Below are positions 1-12,016 of a DNA stretch of 64,000 nucleotides, in pieces. This DNA comes from Sanghuangporus weigelae. Taxonomy: Eukaryota > Basidiomycota > Agaricomycetes > Hymenochaetales > Hymenochaetaceae. The first letter of the stretch is position 1, and every line of letters begins with the position of its first letter. Location: assembly GCA_033182465.1 (NCBI GenBank), contig CP137321.1, positions 62,001 to 126,000 on the forward strand, given 5' to 3'. The position numbers and the translations under genes were made by a program. The notes beneath the pieces were generated by a model. It had not been told where the DNA came from. It did no database searches and saw only the letters and a program-made list of their open reading frames with translations.

Positions 1-1191
1 CACTTTTGGGTCTATCATATTCTTCGAAAACTTCCACATATCAGCCAGCCAATCCCAGTCTCTTTCAATCGATTGTCCAGTGAGAAAAACAGAACAGAGA
101 CGGGCTAGGTTTAGACTAGACTCCAGACCTCGCAGCGTCTCACGTAGTTCGGGAACATCGAACTTAAGTTCATGAATGTTCGAAAACGGACTGAGCAGCT
201 CGATCAGGGTGCCACTCTCGAATACAAGGTCCGAGATGATCGAGAGGGAAGTGACGGATCGAAGTTCTTCAGCAACATCAGCTGCCGACTCCAGCCATTC
301 TTTCAATTGTATCCTATGCGCGACGTAGAGTGTAAGACGAAAATCTTTGAGATTCGGCATCCTCAACGATAGCAGTATTTGACAGAGAGGTTCTGTTCCG
401 CTGACAAGGTGCCACTGATCTTTTACGCGCTTCTCGAAGTTGGAGAGACTGAATGATGTGATGCTCGGTAGCTCTACAGTGCCCAGATCGGGCTCTAATT
501 CGCGACAAAATGCTAATTGTAGAGTAAAGCTGTCGAGGTGCGGAGCGGCGGATAGTAATAGTGCAAGCTCTGCGACGTAACATCCTCTAAATTGATAGCA
601 ATAATAAAATGTCCGGAGGTTGAAGGTAGTCATTTCGGGAAGACGTTCTATTGCGGGCAATCGAGTAGTGTCAAGTTCGACGGTTGTAGCTTTGGGGAAT
701 CTCCACGCCAGCCAAAAGTGCTCTATGTGCCCGTCCTTATCGGTACCGAAAGCCAGGCGAACAAATTCGACGCGCGAAAATATCTCCTTACTTGAAGTAC
801 AGTTCAATAGTGAAGGGATCACATCACCGCAGAGATTCGCACGGAGTTCTCGCCAACGATTCTTCAGAGGAAAGATAGGTGACATCACATCGCCCACGTT
901 CTGCACGGTAAGGTGAATGCGGACGGCAAGGGGTTTGTTTCGACTCCGCGCAATACGCTCCTCGAAACCCTCCCGAAGACAATAGTTATTGTCGATTGTT
1001 GTCCAGAACGTCGGCGTGTCCAAGACTGCTTGCCGAAACCCTCTCGAGACGCTCGAAAGCTGTTTGACCAGTTGATCCATCTTCTTCCGCCCAAACTTAT
1101 CTTCACTATCCGTGCGAAGCAATTCGATTATGTCCATGAACGTCTCGTTCGGGAGAGACATGAGGCAGGTCCTGTCGCGCGCAACTTGCAT
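1..1191 (-). CDS. F-box-like protein, C-terminus cut by window edge
   Basis: An open frame reads leftward from ATG 1191 to base 1 without a stop, giving at least 397 residues; the end lies outside the window. The second Met (1161) opens the family motif MSLPNETFMDII, an F-box-like segment, followed by LSSVSRGFRQAVLDTPTFWT. The rest is a leucine-rich, LRR-like region with no catalytic motif. It is most like the gene at 14803-15984 in this window (shared MSLPNET start, LSS.SR.FRQAVL, DN..). F-box proteins of this type are thought to act as substrate receptors of SCF ubiquitin ligases; here that is inference from the family. An in-frame stop lies just upstream of 1191, so either Met is a possible start unless an unseen 5' exon exists, as in the 29023 relative. 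Confidence 0.75.
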   Translation of the reverse strand, partial: MQVARDRTCLMSLPNETFMDIIELLRTDSEDKFGRKKMDQLVKQLSSVSRGFRQAVLDTPTFWTTIDNNYCLREGFEERIARSRNKPLAVRIHLTVQNVGDVMSPIFPLKNRWRELRANLCGDVIPSLLNCTSSKEIFSRVEFVRLAFGTDKDGHIEHFWLAWRFPKATTVELDTTRLPAIERLPEMTTFNLRTFYYCYQFRGCYVAELALLLSAAPHLDSFTLQLAFCRELEPDLGTVELPSITSFSLSNFEKRVKDQWHLVSGTEPLCQILLSLRMPNLKDFRLTLYVAHRIQLKEWLESAADVAEELRSVTSLSIISDLVFESGTLIELLSPFSNIHELKFDVPELRETLRGLESSLNLARLCSVFLTGQSIERDWDWLADMWKFSKNMIDPKV

Positions 1192-2328
1192 CGCTAACCG
1201 CTAACAGTGGTTTCTATCGTCATGGGAGTCTGTCAGCAAAAGCAAGGAAACAGAATTGTCTGCAGGGACGCACTTTGATAATGCTATTTCTTCACAGCCG
1301 TATCGAATTTCAAATTTTGTACCTCCAGTTGGTTCTTTTGATGGTGGCTCGTGGAAAAAAGCCTGGGCCTCGCGAATACAGCGACTGTCTCCGATGAGAT
1401 CTTCATGATCGGCGCAAAGGGATCAACACTTCAGCATTGATTGGGAGGGGAATTACATGTAAATAAAAGGATTTGCGGCACGTTCAACAATATCCTCTTG
1501 AGATTTAAAAAAAGTTGGCACAACGTTCCCAGCAGTTATGGAGGAAGTCAAGTAAACATACATCAAGACAAGAGAAGTCGTGTCAATATCGTCCAACAGT
1601 CTGGCATGTCCAAACAAACCTCTGGGATTCCCTAGAGATGTCCGAAAGGTACTTAATTTGTAGGTTCAGTTGTACCAACTCGCTCACCTTAATATCAGCA
1701 CAAATCAGCTTGATGCTCGTTTTCAAACCCATAGAATTGGAACTTGGACGGATATCAACGTGAGCGAGTTGCCTACAATAGTCATATATTTTTCTTCTAC
1801 CTCGGCAGAGATCTGAGAAAAGGAATGTCTAATTCAAAATTGTCATCATACGTACTGTTACTTCTTCTGCACAAGCCATTCTTCACAAAGAATTCGGAAC
1901 GCTCGTTAGCCGAGATTAGTCTCGGATGGTCGACCATATTGTTCGTGGAAGATGTGGTCAGCATTTATTCTTCTAGAGAAGTAGTGTCTGATACTTTCGA
2001 CGAAGCGTGAAGCTTTGGGCTGGGCTTTCCAAGATCAATCTTCACGAACGAGAATGTCTGTATAGTGATATTGCATGTCGCCGATTACAGGTCAAATGAG
2101 AAGATCTTCCCAGGTGTGCACAAGAAGTTACTTTGAGGGCCAATTTAAATATATACTAGCACACCTTGGCCCATCGGCGCGAACGGGTATGGGGATATGG
2201 TGCACGCGCAGCTTCTGTAATGTTCCTTCTGCAGTGTCACTTCAATAACATAGATCCTATCATGATGGTATGTCACAGGGCAAGCACACCCGGAAGGCAG
2301 AATCGTGGCTAGTCTCGGCTCCGTGACG
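1192..2328. other. Intergenic, no gene seen
   Basis: About 1.1 kb between two F-box-like genes on the minus strand. Only short unsupported frames occur. It must hold the promoter of the 1-1191 gene and the 3' end of the 2329-3567 gene; no repeat or RNA gene was recognised. Confidence 0.4.
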
Positions 2329-3567
2329 CTAAACCCAAGGATCCCGATCTTTCCACTCGCCAACACCAGCCGAATCGAGCAGAGGCGCATCCAAGCATTC
2401 CACATCGTAGCATATCTCTTCTGCAACAAGCCTTCTCGCCTCCTCTTTCCCGTCCCAATCGTTCTCCTTCGCCCGACCTGCGTATACAAGGGACTGGAGG
2501 TGATCAAACCTGATCATAGAATCTACGCTTTCAAGTGTCTCTCGAATTTCAGGAACGTCAAGTTCGAGCGTTCTCACTTCGCGGAATGGGACGAGGAGGC
2601 GTTCCAGGGATGCCTTGTCAACTTTGAATTCGGAGACGACAGACAACCATGTCGTGCATCGGAGCGCTTCCGTGACAGAGGATACGTGCTCGAACCAATT
2701 GATTATACGGTCTTCATCTGCCAAGTAAAGATAGAGATGGAAATCTTCGAGCTTCGGTATCTCGAGCGACGAAAGTATTTGACAGAGGTGTCCAGTGCCG
2801 TGCCGCCTTTCCCAATCATCTCCGCTAATGCTCGCGTCGTAGTTAGAAAGGACAAGTTTCGTGACATTAGGGAGGTGTACGCCCGGTAAAGCATCTCGAA
2901 TTGGGAGGGTACAATACGATAATTTTAAGGAAAGGTGTTCGAGACGTGGCGCAGATTTCAAGAAATCTATAAGATGTTCGTACAATTGCCCCTCATGCTT
3001 CGAATAGGCATGTATCGTCTCGAGTCTGAATGTGATCAGATTATCGAAGAGACCTGGAGGTGGAATTGCATCTACCAACTCCAAGACGGTGGTACTGGGA
3101 AATTTCCATTGTTGGAAGAAGTTATCCGACCTATCTTCAGGAGTAAACTCCAAGTGGAGTGATTCCAGGACCGGAAACTCTATTTGAGGGTAATCATCTG
3201 CAATCTTTTCCGCGTTCGAAGAGAACCTGGTAGAAAATTCTTGCCACCGATGCTTCAGAGGAAGCATGCGTGAAAGCGCTTTGTGCATCACCCGCTGCAG
3301 TAATCCCCTACGTCCCAGGTCAATGTGTACGGAAAGCGGTTCGTTCTTGCTCCTTGCTAAACGCTCCTCGAAGCTAGCACGGACGCAATACATGTCATCG
3401 ACTCTTGTCCAGAATGCCTCGGTGTTCAGCACAGATTCCCGAAATTCTTTTGAAACACTGGAAAGTCGTCCAATGAGCAGATCCATTTTGCGCCTCCCGA
3501 CCTCCTCTCTGCTATCAGCGCACAGTATCTTGATGATTTCTTCGAATATCTCGGTTGGCAGCGACAT
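2329..3567 (-). CDS. F-box-like protein
   Basis: Single uninterrupted frame of 412 residues from ATG 3567, which begins directly with the family motif MSLPTEIFEEIIKIL. The motif LIGRLSSVSKEFRESVLNTEAFWTRVDD then follows, matching the other F-box-like proteins here. The remainder is an LRR-like region (repeated LExLSLKLS / VTKLVLSN segments) and ends in an acidic tail (GEWKDRDPWV). No other domain is visible. The frame stays open six codons upstream of 3567 without an ATG, and the 29023 relative has a separate short first exon, so a 5' exon may be missing from this model. The role is probably target recognition in an SCF complex, by family analogy only. Confidence 0.8.
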   Translation of the reverse strand: MSLPTEIFEEIIKILCADSREEVGRRKMDLLIGRLSSVSKEFRESVLNTEAFWTRVDDMYCVRASFEERLARSKNEPLSVHIDLGRRGLLQRVMHKALSRMLPLKHRWQEFSTRFSSNAEKIADDYPQIEFPVLESLHLEFTPEDRSDNFFQQWKFPSTTVLELVDAIPPPGLFDNLITFRLETIHAYSKHEGQLYEHLIDFLKSAPRLEHLSLKLSYCTLPIRDALPGVHLPNVTKLVLSNYDASISGDDWERRHGTGHLCQILSSLEIPKLEDFHLYLYLADEDRIINWFEHVSSVTEALRCTTWLSVVSEFKVDKASLERLLVPFREVRTLELDVPEIRETLESVDSMIRFDHLQSLVYAGRAKENDWDGKEEARRLVAEEICYDVECLDAPLLDSAGVGEWKDRDPWV

Positions 3568-4587
3568 AAAATCGACACGTGGCAAATGATCAAGCCTTGC
3601 ACCCTGAGATGACGCTGCGTTGTTTCTGTTACCACACTACGTGAGCAAGGCAAAAACAAAAAAAGCTTGACAAAGACTCACTGCATCGGCCCAGCTTCAT
3701 GCAGGATTAAAGCATCGAGGCAGAGGGACGACACTTGCAGATTGGGCATGTGCTCCGCCATACTAGGTAAACGGCACCGTTGTGTGCAGGAAGGTGGGAG
3801 AAAGCTACAGGCTGCAGCACCTGTTTATGTATAATATCTGTGTCTGCTAGCATCATCACATCAAATTCGAGCGCGTCAGTAGTCACAATAGAAACACGAC
3901 ATCATCTCGGATCACAGCCCACCCGTAGAACTACTGTTGGACATCCCCTGGGAGGCGTGCAGATTCAAGTCAAAGCTGGCTGAAACCTATTCATATGAGA
4001 TGGTCGCCATGCACGGAAGTGATCAAGGTGGTAAGGGAAACGGAAACCGATGGAGAGGCCGGCCCTAAATCGACCCTCGGGTATCTCGAGAGAGGAGCTT
4101 TCGATGTACCAGTTTGACAAGTAGACTTTTCATTTTTTTAGAATAGGCTAACATCCATACCTTCCCGGAGATATCTTATCTCTAATTTGAACAACTTCGC
4201 CGTGCAAAATGATGATCCATTAGATTCTGCTCCTTCCGCGGATGAGGTGATGATCATCGAAGGAATAACCATTATGGTCACTGATGTCTGATTTTACCTC
4301 AAGATCCAAGTCAAACAGAAAACAGTCGCAATCAGGTGGTGTGTACTTGTTGCCTGTTACAGCAGAATATATCTCCGACCCAAATCGCATATAGATGACT
4401 CACTTCGCCGACAAATGGCGTTCGTTTTTCTTTCTTACCAGCCATCAAGCGACGCCAACGGTAAGTCGATATCCACCTGAAGCTCTGTCGCCATATTTTG
4501 GTGGTTGACGAGCGTCAGACAGAATGTGGTCGCATAATACGTGCCAGTGCCTCGACTGCTTGTCAAATCGTACATAACGACGGCACG
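3568..4587. other. Intergenic, divergent promoter region
   Basis: About 1 kb between a minus-strand and a plus-strand F-box-like gene. No coding frame with family resemblance was seen. Short unplaced 5' exons of either neighbour could lie here. Confidence 0.35.
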
Positions 4588-5873
4588 ATGGCGCAGAATC
4601 CGTCTCAGGGTATACACAAGCTTCCCGACGAAACCATTTTGGATATCATGGAGCAAACGGTGTCCACGTATCACGATGCTGTTAGTTTGGTACTTGTTTG
4701 TTCGCGTCTCAAATCAATTGCGGCCTCGCCGACAGTTTGGGCGAATTGTAAATTGTCAATGGATTTGAGCCAGGAGCAGATCTCAGCCATCGTCCGTCGG
4801 AGTCGAGGATTACCACTTCGAACCAGTATAATCTTTGATGAAGATGACGAACGCTGGACGGGTCACTCTTCTGATGCGGAGAAAGTTCTCCGATACAGCG
4901 AGCTCTTTGAGGACCTCTACATATTTCTTCCTCTATACTTTGACGAGCAATGGAGGTCACTGCACGTGGATTATCCAATGCCGCGGCTTCTACATCTTCA
5001 GACAACGTTCATGCCTCGACCGATCGCCGGCAACAAGATAACTCAGTGTTGTGTTGTGTTGAACGATGACGAACCGTACCCCACAATGTTCGAGTTCCTT
5101 GCTTCAGTCCCTCTACTACACACTCAACATCCACATCGTATCATTTTATCATCGGTACTTGGATTTGGATTCACTGCGTCAGACCGTGACTTTCTGCAGG
5201 CTCAAACGGATGGAAGTCATTGGGTCTTACTGCCAATTACTCGTCAACGTATTTGACAACTTAGTCCTTGATAGTCTCACGGACCTCATAATCGTTTTCA
5301 ACTGGGCGTCGAATTTGAGTGCATCGCAAGCAGCGACGGTCGCTCGTGCAGCCTCCAGATACCAATCCCTGGAAAGGCTTCTGGTCAAAATCAAAGGATG
5401 CTTTGGCAGTGATGCCTCCAAATCATTCTCAGAAGACACCACTATTGACAGTTTCGAATCCGCATTATTATCAAACGTCTCGAACGGCCTCAAAGAGCTT
5501 AAACTGATCGTTCCTCCGCGTCGTTCAACCACCAGGTGGAGCTATCGGCAGGGCAGTTACAGTTCCCCGGACAGCGTTGACGTCGCGATCAGTTGCGGGA
5601 AAGACCTATCAACTGACGCGTTTCTTGAAATTATTAAGTGTGCGTGCCGGGGCACGTCGAAGCCGCAGAGGATTTCAGCCATACTGTGTCCCGGGGTTGA
5701 CAGCAATCGAATTAGCGAAGCTTATCCCGAAGCTCATGTTTTAGTGCCACCGATAGATACACAAATTGCTAGCAATTTCGTCGGTGAGCATGGGCTTTTC
5801 TGTGTATTCTTTCTCTGACTTTCGTGACACAGGCGTGATGGTCCTCTTAAGAAGGATTGTTCAGTATCTTTGA
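4588..5873 (+). pseudogene. F-box-like gene with one frameshift (decayed copy or assembly error)
   Basis: From ATG 4588 the frame reads MAQNPSQGIHKLPDETILDI, the F-box-like start, then VSLVLVCSRLKSIAASPTVWANC, matching the 45258-46936 and 62547 proteins (TRVCSRFRSLAISSPKLWANC). The frame then drifts: sense sequence continues in the +1 frame from about 5110-5125, where FEFLASVPLLHT passes to LNIHIVSFYH (compare FLASLEDLEVVF in the paralogue). Frame two stays open to 5783, where a good 49-nt intron (5784-5832, gtgagc..acag) joins to a short last exon ending at TGA 5873. The preserved downstream splice sites argue for a recent shift or a sequencing error. If repaired, the protein would have roughly 420 residues. 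Role unknown beyond F-box family membership. Confidence 0.65.
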
Positions 5874-6470
5874 TACTTCAGCCCCACGCAGTACGTTAGC
5901 TTTCATGAGGTGGCTCGTATAGGTTGGATAGTACACTGCTTTACACAACCTTCATCTTGCCATTAAAATTCATCGATATGCTATCCGACTGATGTGTAAA
6001 TGTGTACTCGATTCTGACCACATGTCCTAGTCATGATAGTTGTTCGCCAAATCCTTCACAATCCCTTCTGTCCAATTGAAATACTACTATGCAGTCAGTT
6101 CTCTCCCTCTGCCTTTCTTATATAGGCGAACTGTCGTGAGCAAACCGGGTTGGGATGTTCATGCGCTATGAGTTACTATCAAACGTCCAGAATTATGAAT
6201 GTACTTGACAGTTGTTTTGATTTTGCCTCCTTGTAGAAGAATAGAGCGAGCCGAGGACAAATAAATAAATTACTAATTCAAGAGGAAAAGCAACGGATAA
6301 TAGAAGCAAAACATCCTTCTACTGTAAATCATCTATCGACACACTAAACAATGACCGCAGATAAATCCGAAAATAGGCTAACGCTACGACAACAATCGCA
6401 CAACATCAGGATAATCGAGGAACATGAAATACAGTATCAACATGTGTGTCGGACAGTTCGCACAGTATAT
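5874..6470. other. Convergent 3' intergenic region
   Basis: About 600 bp between the 3' ends of the frameshifted F-box gene and the Zn2Cys6 gene. AT-rich, no gene recognised; presumably holds both 3' untranslated regions. Confidence 0.4.
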
Positions 6471-9400
6471 TCATCTCGGCGTCCCCCTTTCGCTGTCCGT
6501 ATTTTCTCCTGTGAATCCAAAGAAACGTGAGTCCTGAAGAATCGTACGCCACGCCTCCATGTCCTGCGGCAGGAGAGGCAGCACACTCTCCTGACCGCAT
6601 GAGGCGCGCATGTCGAAGCTGACATCGAAATCCGAAGTGAAGAACCTTCCCGGCGATGGAGTGTTGAACAAGAAAGGATCGCCATGGAAAGTCGGTGCAT
6701 CCGAAGTCGGCTGAAGCTCTGAGGCGTCGCCGATGGTACCAGAACTCGGGCCTGGTAAGCTGCCATCGCCCAACAAATCAGAAAAGGTCGTATATGTGCT
6801 GAACACATCGGAATTGCCCCCTACGGATGAACCAAATAGATTGGAGTTGAAGGCTTGATTACCTGGACTTCCGCCCTCGAAAACATGGCCATCAGATCTT
6901 CCGTCAAAAGAGGCACCAACGCTTTCCATCTCAAAGTTATGTTCTTGTCCTGACTCGACTGCTACCGTGTGGAAAGAGTCCGTGTCAGTCTCCATACGGT
7001 ACACATCGTCGTTTGCCAGGCTGCGACCAGGTAATGTTGTAAGCGGACTCGAAGTGTCGCTCTGCCTAGCGTAAGCAGCAGAAACGCCAGTAAACGGCAT
7101 CGAGGACTGAGAAGCGGAGGAAGTGTTTGATTGTGCCGTCGTCGATAGCCCTGACTCGTGCCTCAAGTTCTGCAGAATCGCAGGCGCAGTTCCGAATTCA
7201 CCGTCAAAACTTTTCTTCACCAATCGCCCGAGAGTCGCAGTGGAATCGAATTCTTGGCCGTTGTTCTTGGTGTTTGGAGGGGTCTGGATAGGAGAAATTT
7301 GCGACGAGATATCGTGCCCATGTTTAGCGAGTGCCTCCAGTGCTTGCTCCCGCAATCGAGTCACGATCGGCTACGCAAGCGCGCGAGACAACGTAAGATA
7401 AAATCTCTACCAGTATAATATTGTACATGGACGCACCACTGAAGCATTGATCACGGGATGCATAGGAGCTCTCGTGAACATCTCGTACCCAAGATTAAAG
7501 TGAATGTAAGCTTGCGGCGCCAGTGCGGATGCTGTACCACAAGCAGCAACAGAACCAAGTATGACTGTAGCATGCAATGCTTGAGCTAAAATCGGCCAGC
7601 ATCGCAACAAGAAAAGTTCTTTCTGATCAAACTGCTTCCGTACGAAATGGACCATTGAAGCTGCAGCACGGTACATCGAAAGGAAGCTAGGGCCGAAGCG
7701 GGTTCGTACAGGGTTAGTCGGGTCTTCGATTAGCGCTCTGGCAAAGAAACTGCGATGTAAAAGGAGAAGTGCTTGAAACAAGGAAGGTGTCTAAATAAGC
7801 GAAAGATCGACAACTCGACAGACTCCACTCACAGGAATCTTTAAACATGCTCAATTGCAATTGACTATGGATAATACCCAGATGGCCCTCGTCACTGTCC
7901 GGTTTCAACTCATGACATGGCAACCGAAGAATTCCTTGAGGATCGTATTGCCGTATCTTCTGGTCGAGAGAAAGAATCTCAGAATATTTGACGGCACGCG
8001 TCGCACCAAGTTTGTCGCTGACTTCCGTCATTATTTCTTTCAGGAAGCGGAATCGTATCTGCCAAATCGCTTGCGGTTTCTGTCAGACGTGGACGTGCGT
8101 CAGTATGTTAAATACATACAGTCAAGCCTCTCGGATCGGCCTTCAAAGTCCGACGACTCGATATCTTCCGGCAGTTCACAGTCGATAACTTGACGGGGGA
8201 ATGTTGCCGGCCGTCCAGTTACATGGTTCTTAGTAAATTAGTGAGTCAATGTGCATTCTCATACATGACCAACATACTCGGAACAAATCTATAGAGTGAA
8301 GCTCCCAAAACGCCCGTCTCCTCCGTTGAACGACTTTGGGAGGGAGGTCAAAATGAGAAGGATCCCGATCTAAGCAGACATAGTCAGAGAGTAAATGATC
8401 GGCGAGCATCAATACCGACTTAGACCGATCTACAACGACCATAGAACGTTCAGGCTCGAAACCAAGACTAGCAAAAAGTAGAAATAATAAACTCACAGAT
8501 GCAGCAAGTGAGAGGCTAAAGCTCAATATCTTCCATGTTCCCTCCAGTCCCTTCCTTCGACAAGAAAATAGATTATACGCCGCAAGAAGTGCAATGGCTT
8601 CTACAGCATGAAGACCGGCCCCTTCAAAGACAGGCTTCAGGCTTAGCGCCGTGCGAGAGAGTTGATAATATAGTTCGCCCTCGTCATTCCATGGCGGAAG
8701 CGTCATGTCTGCGACCGCACCCACAGCAAAGATGGAGAGCAGTAGACCCAGCGCATGTGGGTCTGTTCGCGTATGACCTCCGGAAGAATCACTAGAAGTT
8801 CCCGAGCAGCTTGAAACAGAATGCGGACGTCTCCTTTTGTAAACTAAAGGGATGAGTTCCTCCATGATTTCCTCCCGCTCCACAGGTCGGAAAAACCATG
8901 AAAGGTTCGTAAGGTAGGCCTCCACGAGCGCCGTGGCGCGATTATAAGGAGGCAACATCTCCTCGATGCATTTCTGAAGCTCGGGTACTGGGAGATAGAG
9001 AGGAGTAAATGGAAATGTCTTGCTTAGATATGAAACATGCGGAGGGAGGGTCAACTGCGGCTCTGATTGTGCGTCGATTTCCGAAGATACCAACTTGCGC
9101 TTTAGTACGATCAGCACACGAGATACAAACAGTTATCAAAAGGCTTACAGTCAGTACATCGTGCTAGAATTAGTGTGTGAGCAAAACGAGGCCGTCCAGA
9201 AATAATAGAATAACATACTGTTGGTCCCGTATATCCATAATACACTTCCGCGCCTCCGTTACTGACGGCCAAAGTGCCAAACTGATCAGCAAGGTCTGCA
9301 TCAGCCGCATCTTCATCCTTCTCTGCGGAGAACAGAGTTGCACCGCTCTTGATTTGTAGCAAGTCCTCGGCAAGTAGCGGATGAGGAGCACTGGAGACGG

Positions 9401-9871
9401 CACTATGGGAAATCTGAAGAGCATCTTCGAGCTGACGTATCCTCTTGCTCAACTCTGCGATCTTGGAGTCATTGATAGTCGAGACGGGTGCACTATATTT
9501 CGTGCCATGGGTAGGAGCGAGCGTCCCTACAAAAGATTTAAAGAATTTGAGTTATGATGGCTCTGCTGCCTGTCCCTGATCAAGACTGACCATTTGGACA
9601 GATTGACTGGCAGCCTTTTCGCACGCATGTACTGCATGGGATCTAATTTCGTCTGTTTTGTATAGAAGACGGTGTAAAAAAGCAAAGCAGACGCACGGTT
9701 TTGTCGCATTTAAGCTTATGTCTGCGACCATGCATGAGTGGACCAATCAGCGCAAGGGCGTGAGACAAGAACGTGTACTCACCTCCGACATTCAGCACAA
9801 GATATTTCACCGCGCGCTCGACGATTCTCTATCGAATCTTTTGGTTTTACGATCCTGTGCGATGGTGGCAT
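6471..9871 (-). CDS. Zn2Cys6 fungal-specific transcription factor
   Basis: Eleven exons close in frame to 919 residues: 9783-9871, 9697-9721, 9591-9642, 9219-9526, 8497-9099, 8420-8429, 8278-8369, 8120-8228, 7833-8069, 7437-7771 and 6471-7370. Residues 25-53 form a Zn2Cys6 cluster (CAEC, RRHKLKC, DKTIPC, STC, then C49/C53), followed by a heptad-like helix (ELSKRIRQLEDAL). The middle-homology (Fungal_trans) domain covers roughly residues 190-560, with ILSFSLSLAAS-IGL-NRDPSHFDLPPKVVQRRRRAFWEL and TGRPATFPRQVIDCELPED. The C-terminal 300 residues are Ser/Thr/Gly-rich and probably disordered or activating. By family it is a nuclear, sequence-specific DNA-binding regulator; its targets cannot be told from the neighbours. 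The start MPPS at 9871 is the only Met in frame ahead of the zinc cluster. A 10-nt exon is needed to restore the IGLNRDP motif. Confidence 0.9.
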
Positions 9872-11453
9872 CTCGCATGACTGAGCTGATGGCTGGATGA
9901 ATGATAAAAATAATAATGGGGAGGTGGCGGCTGCGGCTTACGCGACACTGGGAAGAAGCATTACGCAACCAATACGGCACTGGACCGTGACTCATCCGGT
10001 CCTCCGGTCCTTCTTTCTCATCCATTATCATCTCCGCACCGCCATCGCACTTTTCGTCCTCTCATTAAGCATCGTCTTCGGCTCTTTCGTATCGTCCATG
10101 TATGTAATCACTTGACGTTAGAGAGAGAAATAAATTCTGCACTAGAACCATAACTCAGCCATAAAATGCGATCATGTTTAACTCCCGATGGCTCACCTTG
10201 AACATCTTGGGAATACCTGTGGATGCGATTTTTTTTTTATATCTGTGGCATCTTGGTCGTGTGTTCGCGTACAGCTGAAAAGCATCTCCCCGTCACGTTA
10301 CATGGTCGTCATTTATTGAATCACATGTGCGTACATGCAATAATATTTGAAGAAACGTCCTTCAAAACTTTGTGATCTTATCTCTATTGCACATACAATT
10401 GCCTCTTCATTCCATACTACGCCCAAAAGCTTGATGCTTTGACCGTAAAGGAGCACGTTCGGTCACGTTCCACTTTGCGCCTCGCACATGACATTCAAAA
10501 TTTCCTTGATTCTGGTATGTATTTGACAAATCACAACATCGGACTGAACATTCAATCAGGCATGCTCTCCCTGGAATAGAGAAGACGGTGCACCTACCGA
10601 TCAAACAATTAAATCTGTCGCCATCGCCGGGCTCGTCAATCTACCAGTTCTTGGCAAGTCTCGAGTAAGTAAGCAGTTATTAGGTATTATATTATTGTCC
10701 AGTCAATTCGAGGCGTCGGTTCTGGCTTTCACCGTTTATCCGTCCAATACTCATGCACAGTAAACTTACACGATAGCAAGATGGATCGCCGCCAAACAAG
10801 CTCGTTAACGGTTCAACGGATCCAAAGCAAGCATCATCGTTAAACAAGAAATTTCGCTGAGGCTTTGTTCTTCTTGCTAATCACGCAGCACAGAAGAGGC
10901 TGGTCAATGGCCACACTCAGCTACTTTGTCATACTGGCACGAGAGCTTTCATGCAAGGAAAACGGATGCTGCCAAAGTAACTCTGAGACTTTCTTACTTC
11001 TTCATGCTTTCTCCTCTCGCTTGGTACCAACAACGCCGCTTGCTCCCTAGGAGTACTAGTATTAGTTACCGCTCGAATTTGCATAGACATACAAGAATCT
11101 ATCAGCAGTCGTCCTGTTTCACACTTTTGCAGACAGACGGGCGCATTCACAGTCTTGCAGCCAATTCCGACTCTTCGTATTGTATATTCATGACCTAGCT
11201 ATTTACCTGTATTCTTTTAGAATCACGATATGAACTTGCTTCATGTATTACACATTACACTGACAGCATCACGTTGAGAGAGAAAAATTCACCGCCTCCG
11301 GGCTCGTCTTCCGAAGTGTGATCGCGCAGGTTCCCTCATCCTGTATATGCATTGTGGGTTCTTCTATGACTCCACATTCATTCCGCGAGGCTTACGTCGC
11401 AAAATTTCACCGGAGGAAGAAACTGAAAACAAGACCCGACTAAGCAGGCTTTA
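9872..11453. other. Intergenic, upstream of transcription factor
   Basis: About 1.6 kb of AT-rich sequence with only short, unsupported frames. It includes the promoter of the Zn2Cys6 gene and ends at the TA target site of the nested elements at 11454. No RNA gene was recognised. Confidence 0.4.
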
Positions 11454-11459
11454 CAGCTA

Positions 11460-11970
11460 GTTGCAAAATTGTTGGCAATCACGTGATTTCACCACTTTTC
11501 TCGCCATGAGAGCTCAAAACACAGATAAAATCATATCTCACCCAAATCTCAACGGTTTCACATCATCTAAGTTGCTAAATTCATCTTTTCGAAAGGGCTT
11601 TCGCTTAGGAAAAATGATCGAGAAAATAGAGCAAAAAAGGACCCCAAAATGGCGAAACTATCGTTTTTTGCCTCTTCCTTGCATGTGCATTTTTTCTGTG
11701 ATCCCTGCTGGTCCAGAACCTCCCCAAAGCTATCCAGAATGATAATATGATTATAAAATGAATTTACAGACTGAGTTTGAGTTGAATTGTATACCAGAAT
11801 GTGCTGCTTTTAGGCATGCCTGAATTACTCAAAACTCATCATTTCCCCCTAGCCTCCCAGGCTCCAGGAAAAATTCTTACAGGCCAGATTCATGCATGTA
11901 AATTCATTTTAGGTGTAATAGACTAGAGTTGTGCACTAGCTAGGGCCTCAGCATCCACTGGTGAGCTGGG
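11460..11970. repeat. Left arm of the fold-back element
   Basis: Inverted copy of 12017-12528. The apparent 93-codon frame inside it is an arm artefact, not a gene. Confidence 0.85.
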
Positions 11971-12016
11971 CTGAACAAGTATTTCTAGTTGTATGCACTA
12001 TTCTAGACAGCATCTC

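Noticed and set aside
11461-11742. 93-codon frame in the fold-back element
   Set aside because: Lies wholly within one inverted arm and has no relation to a known protein.
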